From Pseudovibrio sp. M1P-2-3 (GTDB lineage Bacteria; Pseudomonadota; Alphaproteobacteria; Rhizobiales; Stappiaceae), in contig NZ_JARRCW010000001.1 of NCBI RefSeq assembly GCF_031501865.1, positions 753,001-817,000 of the forward strand: a stretch of 64,000 nt of DNA. The letters run 5' to 3'. Positions 22,727-33,076 of the stretch are shown piece after piece. The position numbers and the translations under genes are program-made. Positions within the stretch are counted from its first letter, which is position 1, and each line of letters opens with the position of its first letter. The notes under the pieces were generated by a model that saw only the letters and a program-made list of their open reading frames with translations, had not been told where the DNA came from and ran no database searches.

Positions 22727-23404
22727 ATCTGACAGGGTTTTGCAAAAAACTTATATAATGTGCGAGGTATAACAATTGTATTGAGGTGAAGCTAGCAGAG
22801 TAACCCAAGATGACGATATACTCTCGGAGTGATTTTTCTTTTGAAATGTTGAATATTTATATTCCTTAGTTGGAGTATTTTAAAATTGTTTTAGTGAGTT
22901 GAAGATAGAAGAAAAGCTGTGGGAAACAGTGGTAGAGTTTAAACCTAAGGGTTTCTCGTGCTTCGTTTTTTAAAGGCTTGAAAGTATTATTTTGTTTTAA
23001 TTTTGTGCATTTATCTAACTGGAAATTTTAACTTTCCATAGTGAGATCTATTTGCTGATATTGAACGATAATTTACAACATTAGTTTTGATCTTTTTCGT
23101 AAGTCTATTCTTTTCTTTCATTTTGTGGCATCTAATAGTTTCGAAGCGTGATTTCGTTTTTGTTGAAGTCACCGTTTCATAATAGCTCTTAGCTGAACTT
23201 AATTAATGCCTTCCTAGCCATGCAATTAATGTTGGAGAAGGCGAGTGGGGAAGTAAGGCGGAGTAGAAAAGAAGAAACTTCGACCATTTGGGAAAGACTT
23301 GAGTTCGTTTCGGGGGATGTGTTTGGGCTGTTCGGGTGGGGAACTGCATCAACAAATCAAGAGCTTTCTTATGTGGGATGGGTAAACCACCGGGCAAAGT
23401 GGAA
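22727..23404. other. AT-rich region between the XRE and MerR genes
   Basis: About 680 bp without a supported gene, notably poor in G and C compared with the flanking core genes. Short frames here have no ribosome site. It probably holds the divergent promoters of the two regulators. Confidence 0.45.
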
Positions 23405-23848
23405 ATGAATAATATTTCTAGAGAGTTAAGTCTGACACCAGATATTGCGGGTCCAATAAGTGACAACGAAACAGAAGGGCAACTTCTGACGATTTCTGAG
23501 ATGTCGGAGTTATTTGGCGTAACTTTGAGAACATTGCGGTTCTATGAGGAGAAGGGCCTTTTAAATCCTGTAAGAAAAGGCGCGCGGCGCTACTATAGGG
23601 AAAGAGATATCGGCAGAATGCGTGTAATTCTGCAAGCAAAAAAGATTGGCCTTACACTGGTAGAGGTTCGGCGGATTATAAAGCTTGTTGAAGGGGAAAC
23701 TCCTCGCGGCGAACAGCTTAAAGAATTAAGCGTAATTTGCGATGCTCAGGAACAGTTGTTGAAAGAGCAGGAACAGGCGATACAAGAACAAATTAGTGAA
23801 GTTAGAAACGTTGCAACTGCTTTGCGAGAACTGCACTCTGCGGCTTAG
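23405..23848 (+). CDS. MerR-family transcriptional regulator
   Basis: About 147 aa. The N-terminal winged helix reads LLTISEMSELFGVTLRTLRFYEEKGLLNPVRKGARRYYRERDIGRMRVILQAKKIGLTLVEVRRII, a clear MerR signature, followed by a coiled-coil dimerisation helix rich in Glu and Gln. No cysteine cluster for metal binding is visible, so a metal role is unlikely. The start is uncertain: ATG 23405 is chosen after GTGGAA, but ATG 23378 and ATG 23336 are in frame. It is convergent with carA across a shared terminator. Confidence 0.85.
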   Translation: MNNISRELSLTPDIAGPISDNETEGQLLTISEMSELFGVTLRTLRFYEEKGLLNPVRKGARRYYRERDIGRMRVILQAKKIGLTLVEVRRIIKLVEGETPRGEQLKELSVICDAQEQLLKEQEQAIQEQISEVRNVATALRELHSAA

Positions 23849-23866
23849 GTTTTCTTGAATCCAATT

Positions 23867-23898
23867 AAAATAACCCACCTTGTTTGGTGGGTTATTTT
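23867..23898. terminator. Bidirectional terminator between merR-type gene and carA
   Basis: AAAATAACCCACC and GGTGGGTTATTTT form a perfect 13-bp stem with a 6-nt loop. T-runs occur on both strands, suited to the convergent genes. Confidence 0.9.
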
Positions 23899-23918
23899 CG
23901 TTTGCCCGATAGAAAACG

Positions 23919-25112
23919 CTAAGCAGTTGCCACTGCGGATTTTTGCTCTTTGATGAGATCAATAAAACGCTTGAAAAGATAGTGACTATCTCTTGGTCCT
24001 GGAGAAGATTCGGGATGGTATTGAACTGAAAATGCAGGTTTGTTTTTCACTTTCAATCCACAGTTCGAATTATCAAATAAGGAGATATGCGTCTCTTCGA
24101 CGGTTTCCGGCAGGGATTTGGAATCGACTGCGAAGCCGTGGTTCATTGATGTGATTTCGACTTTATCCGTAGTGAAGTCCCGAACAGGGTGGTTTGCACC
24201 GTGGTGCCCTTGGTGCATCTTTACAGTATTTGCTCCCATAGCCAGAGCGAGCATTTGATGTCCCAAACAAATTCCAAAAATTGGGATATTTTGTTCTAGG
24301 AGCTTTTGTATCGTTGGTACTGCATACTCTCCAGTAGCCGCAGGGTCTCCTGGGCCATTAGAAAGAAAAATTCCATCAGGTTTAAGGGAGAGGATATCTT
24401 CAGATGTTGTGTGAGCAGGCACGATTGTGACACGGCAACCTGCATCAGCTAGCAGGCGTAATATGTTTTTCTTTATGCCGAAGTCTAATGCGACGACATG
24501 GTACTCAGCAGCCTCCTGCTTGTGATAGCCTTTATCCCATTCCCAAGTTTTCTCATCCCAACTATAGGGCTGATTAGTGGTCACATTCTTCGCTAGATCA
24601 GTACCTTCTAAACCCACCAAGCTCTTTGCTTGTTTTTTAAGGGCTTCAATATCAAAGTTACCTTCAGGGTCATGGCATATAACCCCGTTAGGCATACCTT
24701 TTTCTCGGATTAAGGCAGTTAATGCTCTCGTGTCGATGCCAGTTATTCCGATGATATTTCTGCTTTTCAGCCAAGTGTCCAAGTGAACCCTGGATCGGTA
24801 GTTTGAGGGCTGAGTAATATCTGCTCGTAAGACTGTGCCACAGGCACCGGAGGACGATTTTTCACTTACTGTTTCAATGTCTTCGTCGTTCGCACCAACA
24901 TTGCCTATGTGAGGGAACGTAAAGGTGATAATTTGCCCAGCATAAGAGGGGTCTGTTAAGATTTCCTCATATCCCGTGACTGCTGTGTTAAAGCACACTT
25001 CTCCTGGGGTGGAGCCTGTTGCTCCGATTCCCATACCTTCAATGGTAGTTCCGTCAGCTAGTACGAGAAGGGCGGTGGCGGGGGATTGTGCCCATGCATC
25101 TGCACTTGTCAT
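23919..25112 (-). CDS. carA: Carbamoyl-phosphate synthase, small (glutaminase) subunit
   Basis: 397 aa. Supplies ammonia from glutamine to CarB. The N-terminal half is the CarA-specific domain (PATALLVLADGTTIEGMGIGATGSTPGEVCFNTAVTGYEEILTDPSYAGQIITFTFPHIGNVG). The C-terminal half is a class I amidotransferase with the nucleophile in FGICLGHQMLALA and the His/Glu pair in QYHPESSPGP. It diverges from the yqeY-like gene over 216 bp, which must hold both promoters. Confidence 0.97.
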   Translation of the reverse strand: MTSADAWAQSPATALLVLADGTTIEGMGIGATGSTPGEVCFNTAVTGYEEILTDPSYAGQIITFTFPHIGNVGANDEDIETVSEKSSSGACGTVLRADITQPSNYRSRVHLDTWLKSRNIIGITGIDTRALTALIREKGMPNGVICHDPEGNFDIEALKKQAKSLVGLEGTDLAKNVTTNQPYSWDEKTWEWDKGYHKQEAAEYHVVALDFGIKKNILRLLADAGCRVTIVPAHTTSEDILSLKPDGIFLSNGPGDPAATGEYAVPTIQKLLEQNIPIFGICLGHQMLALAMGANTVKMHQGHHGANHPVRDFTTDKVEITSMNHGFAVDSKSLPETVEETHISLFDNSNCGLKVKNKPAFSVQYHPESSPGPRDSHYLFKRFIDLIKEQKSAVATA

Positions 25113-25328
25113 GTCTTACTTTCTTGATACGGTTGATGACATCATGCGCCTATCCACTACACTCTAGGGGTTGACTTTACCGCGTAGCAGTCGCATCAAG
25201 GCTGGCAATCTAGGAGAAGGGACCTATCTGGTCAATATCATCAGTGCATAAATACATTGGCTTTTCGGCTCAATAACTACAAATAAGATTTTTGAAGCTC
25301 CTTTGCTGGAGCGATGGTATAAGAATAG

Positions 25329-25811
25329 ATGGTAAATTCGGACGAGGGTCCCTCGCTAATGGTACGTGAAAAGCTCTCAGAAGCATTGAAAGATGCACTC
25401 AGTAAGGGTGATAAGAAACGCGCAGCCACTTTGCGGTTAATTTGCACTGCAATTATGGATCGTGAGGCGTCTGCTCGCGAGCAAGGGCGAGACGGAATTC
25501 TGGAAGAGGAAGTTCTGGATTTGCTACGCACTATGCTGGATCAACGTGATCTTGAGTGCCAGAATTGTGAGGAAACTCTGGCGGCACAAGAACGCGAAGA
25601 GATGAAAATGATCCGCGAGTTTATGCCAGCGCAGCTGAACGATTATGAGATGAGACTTGTGTGCAGCAATGTTGTTGAGTCGGTGCAGGCGAAAGGGTTG
25701 CGGGACATGGGGCGATGCATGAACGAGTTAAAGCAGCGCTACCCTGGGCAGATGGATTTTGCCAAAGCAAGCTGCGTCGTCAAAGATCTGCTACAATCCG
25801 CATCCCTCTAG
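25329..25811 (+). CDS. GatB/YqeY-domain protein
   Basis: 160 aa. The body REKLSEALKDALSKGDKKRAATLRLICTAIMDREASAREQGRDGILEEEVLDLLRTMLDQR is the YqeY family, related to the C-terminal tRNA-binding tail of GatB; the precise role of free-standing members is not settled. ATG 25329 is given, but ATG 25359 yields the usual YqeY N-terminus (MVREKLSEAL) and may be the true start. It is followed after 113 bp by dnaG, the same yqeY-dnaG-rpoD order seen in many alphaproteobacteria. Confidence 0.87.
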   Translation: MVNSDEGPSLMVREKLSEALKDALSKGDKKRAATLRLICTAIMDREASAREQGRDGILEEEVLDLLRTMLDQRDLECQNCEETLAAQEREEMKMIREFMPAQLNDYEMRLVCSNVVESVQAKGLRDMGRCMNELKQRYPGQMDFAKASCVVKDLLQSASL

Positions 25812-25924
25812 AGCTATTTTTTCCTTCTTGTAAAGATATCCCCTAAAACTAATAATTGCTTTAAACTAAGCGCAGATTGCCGTGGTTGGTTATTGGCTTG
25901 GGTTCTAGAGCTTAAGAGAGATTT

Positions 25925-27886
25925 ATGCGTTTCAGCCCTCAACTGCTTGACGATATTCGAAATCGCTTGCCTTTATCGGACGTTGTTGCTCAACGGGTGA
26001 CTTGGGATCGCCGTAAGTCTCAGCCTGGTAAGGGAGATTATTGGGCTTGCTGCCCCTTTCATCAGGAAAAAAGCCCTAGTTTTCACGTGGATGATCGGCG
26101 CAACCGATATAAGTGCTTCGGGTGTGGAGAATCTGGTGATCATTTCAAGTTTCTTTCCGAGACAGAGGGGCTTTCCTTTCCTGAATCTGTTGAGCAATTG
26201 GCCGGAATGGCGGGTGTGTCGCTACCAGCTCCAGATCCACAAGCTGCACGGAAGCAGGAGAAGAGGGCAAGTCTGGGGGATATTTGCGAATTGGCCTCCC
26301 AGTTTTTTCAAAGTCACTTCAATGGAGAACTGGGCCGTGCGGCTCGTGAGTACGCTTTAAAGCGTGGGCTTAAACCTGAAACCCTTAAGGAATTTCAGTT
26401 CGGTTTTGCGCCTGCAGGTAGAGATACCCTGAAACAGGCCCTTGCTGGCAGAGGGATTTCCGAAAGTGATATGGTTGAGGCTGGTCTTTTGATTAAGCCT
26501 GACAACGGGCGTCCGTCCTATGACCGGTTTCGCAACCGGTTGATGATACCGATCCATGATTCCCGTGGACGCACCGTTGCATTTGGTGGGCGCATTATGG
26601 ACCCAGAGGGGCAGCCTAAGTATCTGAACTCTCCTGAAACGCCTGTGTTCCATAAAGGAACGATGCTCTTTAATGCGCACAGGGCAAGGCAACCTGCATT
26701 TGAATCGCGACAAGCGGTTGTTGTTGAAGGCTACATGGATGCGATAATGGTCTGGCAGGCGGGAGTTAAGGGGGTTGTTGCCAGCCTTGGAACCGCATTT
26801 ACAGAAGACCAGATCTTGCACATGTGGAAGTTCTCAGACGAGCCCATTGTCTGTTTTGATGGAGATGCTGCTGGTTTGTCTGCAGCTTATCGCGCCGTTG
26901 ACCGTGTCCTGCCAGTTTTGGCAAACGGGAAGTCATTTCAGTTTGCTTTACTGCCGGATGGCAAGGACCCCGATGATTTAATCCATCAAAGCGGTGTTCA
27001 GGGGTTCAAAACTGTATTGGAGAAAGCCCTCCCTTTGTCTTCAATGGTTTGGGAGAGGGAAACACGGCAGGCAAGAATCGATACGCCGGAGCGTAAAGCG
27101 GCTCTAGAGAAGGCTATTGATGATTTAGTTGGAACGATTCGCGACGAGCGTATTCGAAAAGTCTATCAACGGGATCTACGGGTTCGCCTCTCCAACTTGT
27201 TTTTTGAGGAAACTCGAAGAGCTCGCAAGCAATACGGAGCCGGGCAAAAACGCGGGTTTAATGATAAAGGTGGCGATGACGTATTTGCTATTGCTTCCAA
27301 TCGAGTGGATGCGCCTGAAACGAGGCTTTTTGGTACTGAACGGACCTTTTGTGCTCTGTGTCTTGCTTACCCTGATTTGTTTGATCGCAACTTTGAACGT
27401 GTCTCCCGCCTAAAGTTTACCAACGAATTGCACCGGGGCTTCATTGGTGAATTATGCCGGATTTCAACAGACCTTGCGGAAGTTTCTGTGACCAGTTTCT
27501 TTGGCAGTTTGGATGAGAGATTCTTTAGAATTCTCAACGAAGTGCTGTCGTTGGAAAAGGGAAGTGACTCGCAATCTACGGCTTCTGGAGTTCAGCGCTG
27601 GGCGGAGTTGAAACACCGCTTGCCACTTTTGCAGTTCGATCCTCCAGAGGACTTTATAGAAAGTATCTTCCTCCATTTTCTAGATATTCTTGAACTGCAA
27701 GGCCTTGAGCAAGAGCTGAACAATGAGTTGGAAAATGCCGATGAAAGTCTGGATGAGGCGGGTTGGCAACGTATTCAGGCAATGACAAAGGATCTATCTC
27801 GCAGACGTGAAGAATGTACAAGGGAAGAGCAAAGTCTGGCGGAACGTGGGCGCAAAATGCGATTGAATAAGGTGGCGTCCCATTAA
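25925..27886 (+). CDS. dnaG: DNA primase
   Basis: 653 aa. Makes RNA primers at the replication fork. The N-terminal zinc-binding domain is visible as CCPFHQEKSPSFHVDDRRNRYKCFGCGESGDHFKF (Cys-His-Cys-Cys, about 40-65). The TOPRIM domain follows with VVVEGYMDAIMVWQAGV and FDGDAAGLSAAYRA carrying the metal-binding acidic residues. The C-terminal part (about 450-640) is the helicase-interacting domain and diverges most. Start ATG 25925 after AAGAGAG. It precedes rpoD, as in the classical macromolecular-synthesis order. Confidence 0.97.
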   Translation: MRFSPQLLDDIRNRLPLSDVVAQRVTWDRRKSQPGKGDYWACCPFHQEKSPSFHVDDRRNRYKCFGCGESGDHFKFLSETEGLSFPESVEQLAGMAGVSLPAPDPQAARKQEKRASLGDICELASQFFQSHFNGELGRAAREYALKRGLKPETLKEFQFGFAPAGRDTLKQALAGRGISESDMVEAGLLIKPDNGRPSYDRFRNRLMIPIHDSRGRTVAFGGRIMDPEGQPKYLNSPETPVFHKGTMLFNAHRARQPAFESRQAVVVEGYMDAIMVWQAGVKGVVASLGTAFTEDQILHMWKFSDEPIVCFDGDAAGLSAAYRAVDRVLPVLANGKSFQFALLPDGKDPDDLIHQSGVQGFKTVLEKALPLSSMVWERETRQARIDTPERKAALEKAIDDLVGTIRDERIRKVYQRDLRVRLSNLFFEETRRARKQYGAGQKRGFNDKGGDDVFAIASNRVDAPETRLFGTERTFCALCLAYPDLFDRNFERVSRLKFTNELHRGFIGELCRISTDLAEVSVTSFFGSLDERFFRILNEVLSLEKGSDSQSTASGVQRWAELKHRLPLLQFDPPEDFIESIFLHFLDILELQGLEQELNNELENADESLDEAGWQRIQAMTKDLSRRREECTREEQSLAERGRKMRLNKVASH

Positions 27887-28377
27887 TTGAAACAAGGGAA
27901 TTTGATCTGCTTCGGTTTCTGATAGGTTACTAATAAGTGCATAATTGGGTCCTTCATGTGTTTTCCCCCCAGTTTTCGGGAAAAAACAATTGATTTTTGA
28001 TGGGATTTTCATGTTCGCTCTTGCGAATCGAGCAGATAGGGCTACATACACTAAATCGAACAGCTCATATGGGCGCCCGTCGGCACACGCTGCCATAAAG
28101 AGGCGATATCAGATTTTAGAGAATGTAGCTGTTGATACCCTAAAACCAAAGGTCTTCAGGCCTAACCCCACTTTTGCGTCCTGATGTAGGGCGCTTTATT
28201 GTCTTGGCCTAAAAAAACTGCTGGAAAAACATTAGGGTTAAGTGAGGATTAAGAGACTTTGCAGTAACTCTCAAGGTCAGGAAAAGTTGTGGTTTAAAAG
28301 AGGGGAGGCCTTCTTTTATATCCCTACTGTAACGTAATGCCGCCGGCAAAGACTGGCTGGCGACTTTGGAGCAAAAT
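27887..28377. other. Intergenic region between dnaG and rpoD
   Basis: No gene seen. A TTTTCCC/GGGAAAA inverted repeat near 27960-27985 might weakly terminate dnaG. The length leaves room for an independent rpoD promoter. Confidence 0.4.
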
Positions 28378-30486
28378 ATGGCGACGAAGGCGACTCAAGC
28401 TGAAGATACGCAGGAACCGGCAGGCGCAGACGGGCAAGATGGTCCTCTGCTGGATTTGTCGGTCGCCGCCGTCAAAAAGATGATCAAAACTGCGAAAAAA
28501 CGCGGTTATGTGACTTATGACGAGCTAAATGAAGTGCTTCCGCCAGAACAGGTGAGTTCTGAGCAAATTGAAGACACCATGTCCCTTCTATCGGAGATGG
28601 GTATTAACGTGGTGGAGGCCGAAGAGGCCGAGGAAGCTAAAGAAGAAGAAGAAGGCAAGCCTGAAGAGGTTGGCGGTGAACTCGTAGCAGCTAGCAGCAC
28701 AGCAGTTACAAAAACGACAACCGCCAAAGAGCCTACAGACCGTACAGATGACCCTGTGCGCATGTACCTTCGCGAAATGGGTTCAGTTGAACTTCTTTCC
28801 CGTGAAGGCGAGATTGCGATTGCAAAGCGCATTGAGGCCGGCCGTGAGGCCATGATCTCTGGGCTTTGTGAAAGCCCCTTGACCTTTCAGGCGATCATCA
28901 TTTGGCGTGAAGAGCTGAATGAAGGACGCGTGCTTCTGCGCGATATTATCGACCTTGATGCGACCTATGCTGGCCCTGATGGCAAAGCAGGTCCGACTGC
29001 CGATGAATTGGCAGAGCAGGAAGAGGCCGGTGAGGGCGAAGTCCCTGATTCTGTTCGCGAACGCGAAAAAGAAGAGCGCAAGACAAAGGCCGAGGCTGAA
29101 AAGGCTAAGGAAGGCGGAGCTGCTGCTGCTGCACCTTCTGCGGCAGGCGCTGCGGCCGGTGATACGGCTGTTGGTGAAGCTCCTGTTGAAGACGACGACG
29201 ATGACGAATACGAGGCAAATGTCTCTCTCTCCGTAATGGAGTTTGAGCTGAAGCCTAAGGTCGTTGAAACCTTTGATCGGATTGCGGAAGACTATAAGAA
29301 GCTGCGCAAGCTTCAGGACCAGCTAGTTGAAAACAAGCTGGCCAACAAGACGCTTTCTCCTTCGCAGGAGCGGCGCTACAAGAAACTTAAAGAAGATATT
29401 ATTCTTGAAGTTAAGTCCTTGTCATTGAATGCTAATCGTATTGAAGCGCTGGTACACCAGCTCTACGATATCAATAAGCGTTTGATGGGATATGAAGGAC
29501 GCTTGTTGCGTTTGGCCGACAGTCATGGCGTGAACCGCGCTGACTTCATCAAGCATTATCAGGGCAATGAGCTAGATCCGAACTGGATTCGTAAAATTGC
29601 CAACCTTTCTGGTCGTGGTTGGAAAAAATTCGTGACGAATGACGGAGATATGATCCGTGAACTTCGTCATGAAATTCAAACACTTGCCACAGAAACAGGC
29701 TTGGAGATCTCCGAATTCCGCCAGCTTGTTTCCATGGTTCAGAAAGGCGAGCGTGAAGCGCGTATCGCGAAAAAGGAAATGGTGGAAGCGAACCTGCGTC
29801 TCGTTATCTCCATTGCCAAGAAATACACAAACCGTGGCTTGCAGTTCCTTGACCTTATTCAGGAAGGCAACATCGGCTTGATGAAGGCCGTTGATAAGTT
29901 TGAATATCGCCGCGGTTACAAGTTCTCGACCTATGCAACATGGTGGATCAGGCAGGCGATTACCCGCTCCATAGCGGATCAGGCCCGTACCATCCGTATT
30001 CCAGTGCATATGATTGAAACAATTAATAAAATCGTACGTACATCTCGTCAGATGCTCCATGAAATTGGTCGCGAGCCAACTCCGGAAGAGCTTTCTGAAA
30101 AGCTGCAGATGCCGCTTGAGAAAGTGCGTAAGGTCTTGAAAATTGCCAAGGAACCTATCTCCCTTGAAACACCGATTGGTGACGAGGAAGACAGTCACCT
30201 TGGGGACTTCATCGAGGATAAAAACGCGATTCTGCCAATTGATGCAGCTATTCAGGCGAACCTGCGCGAAACCACTACACGGGTGCTGGCATCGCTAACC
30301 CCTCGTGAAGAAAGGGTTTTGCGTATGCGCTTTGGTATCGGCATGAACACCGACCACACCTTGGAAGAGGTTGGTCAGCAGTTCTCCGTGACCCGTGAAC
30401 GTATCCGCCAGATCGAGGCGAAAGCTCTGCGTAAGCTGAAGCATCCGTCCAGATCACGTAAGCTTCGTTCGTTCTTGGACAGCTAG
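28378..30486 (+). CDS. rpoD: Primary sigma factor RpoD (sigma-70)
   Basis: 702 aa. Housekeeping sigma subunit. The start chosen is ATG 28378, spaced 7 nt from GGAG; a TTG at 28366 is in frame. Region 1.1 ([24 protein letters not shown]) is followed by an acidic linker, region 1.2 ([30 protein letters not shown]), a long acidic/alanine-rich non-conserved insertion (about 215-285), region 2 ([59 protein letters not shown]) and region 4 ([30 protein letters not shown]). Ends in a clear terminator. Confidence 0.98.
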   Translation: MATKATQAEDTQEPAGADGQDGPLLDLSVAAVKKMIKTAKKRGYVTYDELNEVLPPEQVSSEQIEDTMSLLSEMGINVVEAEEAEEAKEEEEGKPEEVGGELVAASSTAVTKTTTAKEPTDRTDDPVRMYLREMGSVELLSREGEIAIAKRIEAGREAMISGLCESPLTFQAIIIWREELNEGRVLLRDIIDLDATYAGPDGKAGPTADELAEQEEAGEGEVPDSVREREKEERKTKAEAEKAKEGGAAAAAPSAAGAAAGDTAVGEAPVEDDDDDEYEANVSLSVMEFELKPKVVETFDRIAEDYKKLRKLQDQLVENKLANKTLSPSQERRYKKLKEDIILEVKSLSLNANRIEALVHQLYDINKRLMGYEGRLLRLADSHGVNRADFIKHYQGNELDPNWIRKIANLSGRGWKKFVTNDGDMIRELRHEIQTLATETGLEISEFRQLVSMVQKGEREARIAKKEMVEANLRLVISIAKKYTNRGLQFLDLIQEGNIGLMKAVDKFEYRRGYKFSTYATWWIRQAITRSIADQARTIRIPVHMIETINKIVRTSRQMLHEIGREPTPEELSEKLQMPLEKVRKVLKIAKEPISLETPIGDEEDSHLGDFIEDKNAILPIDAAIQANLRETTTRVLASLTPREERVLRMRFGIGMNTDHTLEEVGQQFSVTRERIRQIEAKALRKLKHPSRSRKLRSFLDS

Positions 30487-30506
30487 TTATCCCCTTTGAT
30501 AACGAG

Positions 30507-30539
30507 AAAAGGCCGGTTCTGAAAAGGACTGGCCTTTTT
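30507..30539 (+). terminator. rpoD terminator
   Basis: AAAAGGCCGGTTC pairs with GGACTGGCCTTTT (two G-U pairs), followed by TTG. It starts 20 bp after the stop codon. Confidence 0.85.
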
Positions 30540-30796
30540 GCTTTAAGTCACTGAATTTATGAGATAAAATAAATAAAATGTACACTTGTTCAGGTGTTCG
30601 CAAAATGCCGCTATTTGTGCTCTGACTGTCCGTTTCTGTGTGAAACTTGTGTTCAGTTGCAACAGTTCAAGTGATTCCCCATTGCGCAACCCGAGTATGT
30701 TTAGCAATCAAAAATCTCTAGTTAATTGGTAGGTCATTACACCCGTTTCACGCCGAGATATAATTGGGCAATCTTCCTCTTAGCCTGGAGTTTGGC

Positions 30797-30943
30797 ATGT
30801 TTGAAGTAAAGAGGGCGGCATTGATTCTGGGAGCGTGTGCATTATTGGCACTATACGGGGAAATCTCGTTTGCAGTTACGGGTGGCAGCAAAAGTATAGG
30901 AACGGCTTTACAGCCGGATGTGGTTATCTCGGTAATGGATTGA
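30797..30943 (+). CDS. Possible small secreted protein (48 aa)
   Basis: ATG 30797 lies 6 nt after GGAG-like CCTGGAGTTTGGC. The product starts MFEVKRAALILGACALLALYG, a basic start and hydrophobic stretch that look like a signal peptide or single membrane anchor, and ends shortly after. No family recognised. Weak support because length is small and nothing flanks it in an operon. Confidence 0.3.
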   Translation: MFEVKRAALILGACALLALYGEISFAVTGGSKSIGTALQPDVVISVMD

Positions 30944-31043
30944 GCACGCTCGCGTTCAATTGTATCCTTGCTTCGCTCTCTAACCTATTTATTTTGAGTG
31001 AGTTCTTGTCTTTTGATTGAAACTAAACAAACGGAACATGCTG
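30943..31043. repeat. Dispersed repeat, copy 1
   Basis: Begins GAGCACGCT-CGCGTTCAATT and ends in CAAACGGAACATGCT. The pieces AGCACGCT/AGCGTG and AATCAAACGGA or CAAACGGAAC recur at 32249-32290 and 33237-33310. Confidence 0.45.
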
Positions 31044-31193
31044 CTACAGCAGTGAGATGTTTCATTGAAACACTTCACTGATGTGAGCTGTTGTTTTTCG
31101 CAGGTCTCAATCCGAAAACAGGTCCCCATATTTCGGCGATACGCTGTAGAATATGTGGGTTCAGGTTCGCCCGCATGTATTGTGGATTTACAT

Positions 31194-32165
31194 TTATCGG
31201 TACAATTCGACGCCCGTCATGTTCCTGTAAAGTCCAGCCACCTGCTCTCCATAGCCATTAAAAATTCTGGTCGGGACGCGTTCATCCGAACCCAATAGTC
31301 GCTCGGTTTTCTGGGACCATCTGGGGTGAGGGACATCCGGGTTTACGTTGGCCCAAAAACCGTATTCACCTGGAGCCACATCATTCCAGAATGTCTTGGG
31401 CTGTTCGCTTGTGAAGCTGATGCGTACGATGGATTTGATGGATTTGAAACCATACTTCCATGGAATGGCAAGGCGAAGGGGTGCACCGAACTGTTTGAGA
31501 AGAGGTTTTCCATATATACCGGTTGCTATGAAGGCCAGATCGTTGGTTGCCTCAGCCAATGTCAAGCCTTCCGTATAGGGCCATGGATACCAGAACTGGC
31601 GCTGGCCGGAAGCAATTTTGGGATCTTCAAACGTCTGGAACCGTACGTATTTCGCTGAGGATAAAGGGGAGGCCAGTGCAACCAGCTGGGAGAGGGGGAA
31701 GCCGGTCCACGGAACTGTCATGGCCCATGCCTCAACGCAGCGGTGGCGGTAGATACGCTCTTCCAGCTGTACCTTCTTGAGAAGGTCGTCGAACTCGAGA
31801 ACCTGAGGGTTTTCCACTTCCCCATCCAGCTTGATGGACCAAGGGGTTGTTTGCAGAGCTTGGGCGGCTTTGTAGATTTGTTTGTGCGAGCCGAACTCGT
31901 AGAAATTATTGTAAATAGACGAAACAGATTCCGGCGTCATGGGCCGCTTGACTGTGAAGTCAGTGTTTCTTTTGGCTGGATACAAGGATTGTCCCAGCTG
32001 ATCAGTTGTTGCCGCCAGTGCTATGGTTGGTGCAGCATTGGCTATCAGTGTTGCAGCTCCAAGAAACCCGAGGGATTTTAAAATACCACGGCGGTTCATA
32101 AATACATCTTCCGGTGTAACTTCTCGCTCGGGAAGTTCCCAGCTTCTTGGATGTATTTGATTCAT
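31194..32165 (-). CDS. msrP: Protein-methionine-sulfoxide reductase catalytic subunit MsrP
   Basis: 323 aa from ATG 32165, chosen because GGGAGGAC precedes it; a longer frame to 32228 has no ribosome site. Periplasmic molybdoenzyme that repairs oxidised methionines. A twin-arginine signal is visible at MNRRGILKSLGFLGAATL. The Mo-ligating Cys lies in RHRCVEAWAMTVPWTGFPL, and LAIPWKYGFKSIKSIVRI is the conserved pterin-binding region. The usual heme membrane partner MsrQ is not next to it, so electrons must come from a partner encoded elsewhere. Confidence 0.93.
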   Translation of the reverse strand: MNQIHPRSWELPEREVTPEDVFMNRRGILKSLGFLGAATLIANAAPTIALAATTDQLGQSLYPAKRNTDFTVKRPMTPESVSSIYNNFYEFGSHKQIYKAAQALQTTPWSIKLDGEVENPQVLEFDDLLKKVQLEERIYRHRCVEAWAMTVPWTGFPLSQLVALASPLSSAKYVRFQTFEDPKIASGQRQFWYPWPYTEGLTLAEATNDLAFIATGIYGKPLLKQFGAPLRLAIPWKYGFKSIKSIVRISFTSEQPKTFWNDVAPGEYGFWANVNPDVPHPRWSQKTERLLGSDERVPTRIFNGYGEQVAGLYRNMTGVELYR

Positions 32166-32255
32166 TATGTCCTCCCTGATATCCCGTTCATTTTTTTTAC
32201 AGGGAGTCTTTGATAAATTGCAAATCAACCATGAGTGAACGTAAAACTAGAGCGT

Positions 32256-32287
32256 GTTCCGTTTGGTTGAATTCAATCAAACGGAAC
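32256..32287. repeat. 32-bp near-perfect palindrome (dispersed repeat, copy 2)
   Basis: GTTCCGTTTG at one end and CAAACGGAAC at the other enclose GTTGAATTCAAT; only one base pair breaks symmetry. It lies 90 bp upstream of msrP, preceded by CTAGAGCGT. It shares AATCAAACGGA with the other two copies nearby. Confidence 0.7.
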
Positions 32288-32404
32288 GAATTCATTCAAA
32301 ATAAAGAAGTTGGTGCGTGATGCGTGAATGCTGATGAGCGTGACGGACCTGATATCTTGCCAATACAAGGGAAGGGTGCTGAATCCGGAGGTTTTAGGGA
32401 GGTG

Positions 32405-33076
32405 TTAGAAGCGGTAGGTTAATCCAGCGCCGATGAGCCAAGGGTTGAGGTCGGCTCTGCCTTTGAGCCTGTCGCCAGCAACGACCACATGAAAGTCCGG
32501 CTCCAGAAACAGCTTTTTAACATCCAGATTTATGCCCCAGTGGTCTTCAATCATATAATCAAAACCGACCTGCAAAGCACCGCCAAACGTGTTGTCGATG
32601 TCCAGACTATCCGCGCTATCGCCGGATTGGCTGTAAAAGATGGTGTAATTTACCCCAGCCCCCACATAGGGCTTGAAATCACCAAAATTTGTTAAGTGAT
32701 ATTGTAAGGTAAGCGTTGGCGGCAGGACCCACGCACTGCCGATTTCGTCCAGTGCCCGAATGGTTCCTCTGCCGTAAACCTTGGCTTTTGTTGTGCCCAA
32801 AATAAGCTCGGCGGCAATATTCTCGGTGAAGTAGTAGGTGATATCTAATTCAGGGATTACTGTATCTGAAAAGGACAGGTCCGAGCCGCTGATCGCATTC
32901 ACATGGCCGCTGTTTTCCAGAACAACCCCGAGGGCGCGCACACGGATTTGCCATGGGCTATAAGCCGGTTGCTCAACCACCTCCTGAGATAAGTCAGCAG
33001 CCACTGTATGATGAAGCGGGACCAAGATTGTTGTGGTGGCCATAAGGCCCATCATCCATTTCAAGCTCACCTCCAC
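32405..33076 (-). CDS. OmpW-family outer membrane beta-barrel
   Basis: 223 aa with a signal peptide (about 1-27, ending HTVAA). The mature part PWQIRVRALGVVLENSG... LSFSDTVIPELDITYYFTENIAAELILGTTKAKV, the sequence LPPTLTLQYHL...FKPYVGAGVNYTIFYS, and the terminal LIGAGLTYRF match OmpW, an eight-stranded barrel implicated in passage of small hydrophobic molecules. Start ATG 33076 has GGAGGTGAG just upstream. It lies between msrP and the EF-G-like gene on the same strand but with repeat-bearing gaps on both sides, so probably monocistronic. Confidence 0.87.
   Translation of the reverse strand: MEVSLKWMMGLMATTTILVPLHHTVAADLSQEVVEQPAYSPWQIRVRALGVVLENSGHVNAISGSDLSFSDTVIPELDITYYFTENIAAELILGTTKAKVYGRGTIRALDEIGSAWVLPPTLTLQYHLTNFGDFKPYVGAGVNYTIFYSQSGDSADSLDIDNTFGGALQVGFDYMIEDHWGINLDVKKLFLEPDFHVVVAGDRLKGRADLNPWLIGAGLTYRF

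Larger units (their letters stand above)
30540..31193. other. Intergenic region between rpoD and msrP
   Basis: It contains a possible 48-aa secreted small protein (30797-30943) and one copy of a dispersed repeat (30943-31043), both listed separately. Nothing else is supported. Confidence 0.4.
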
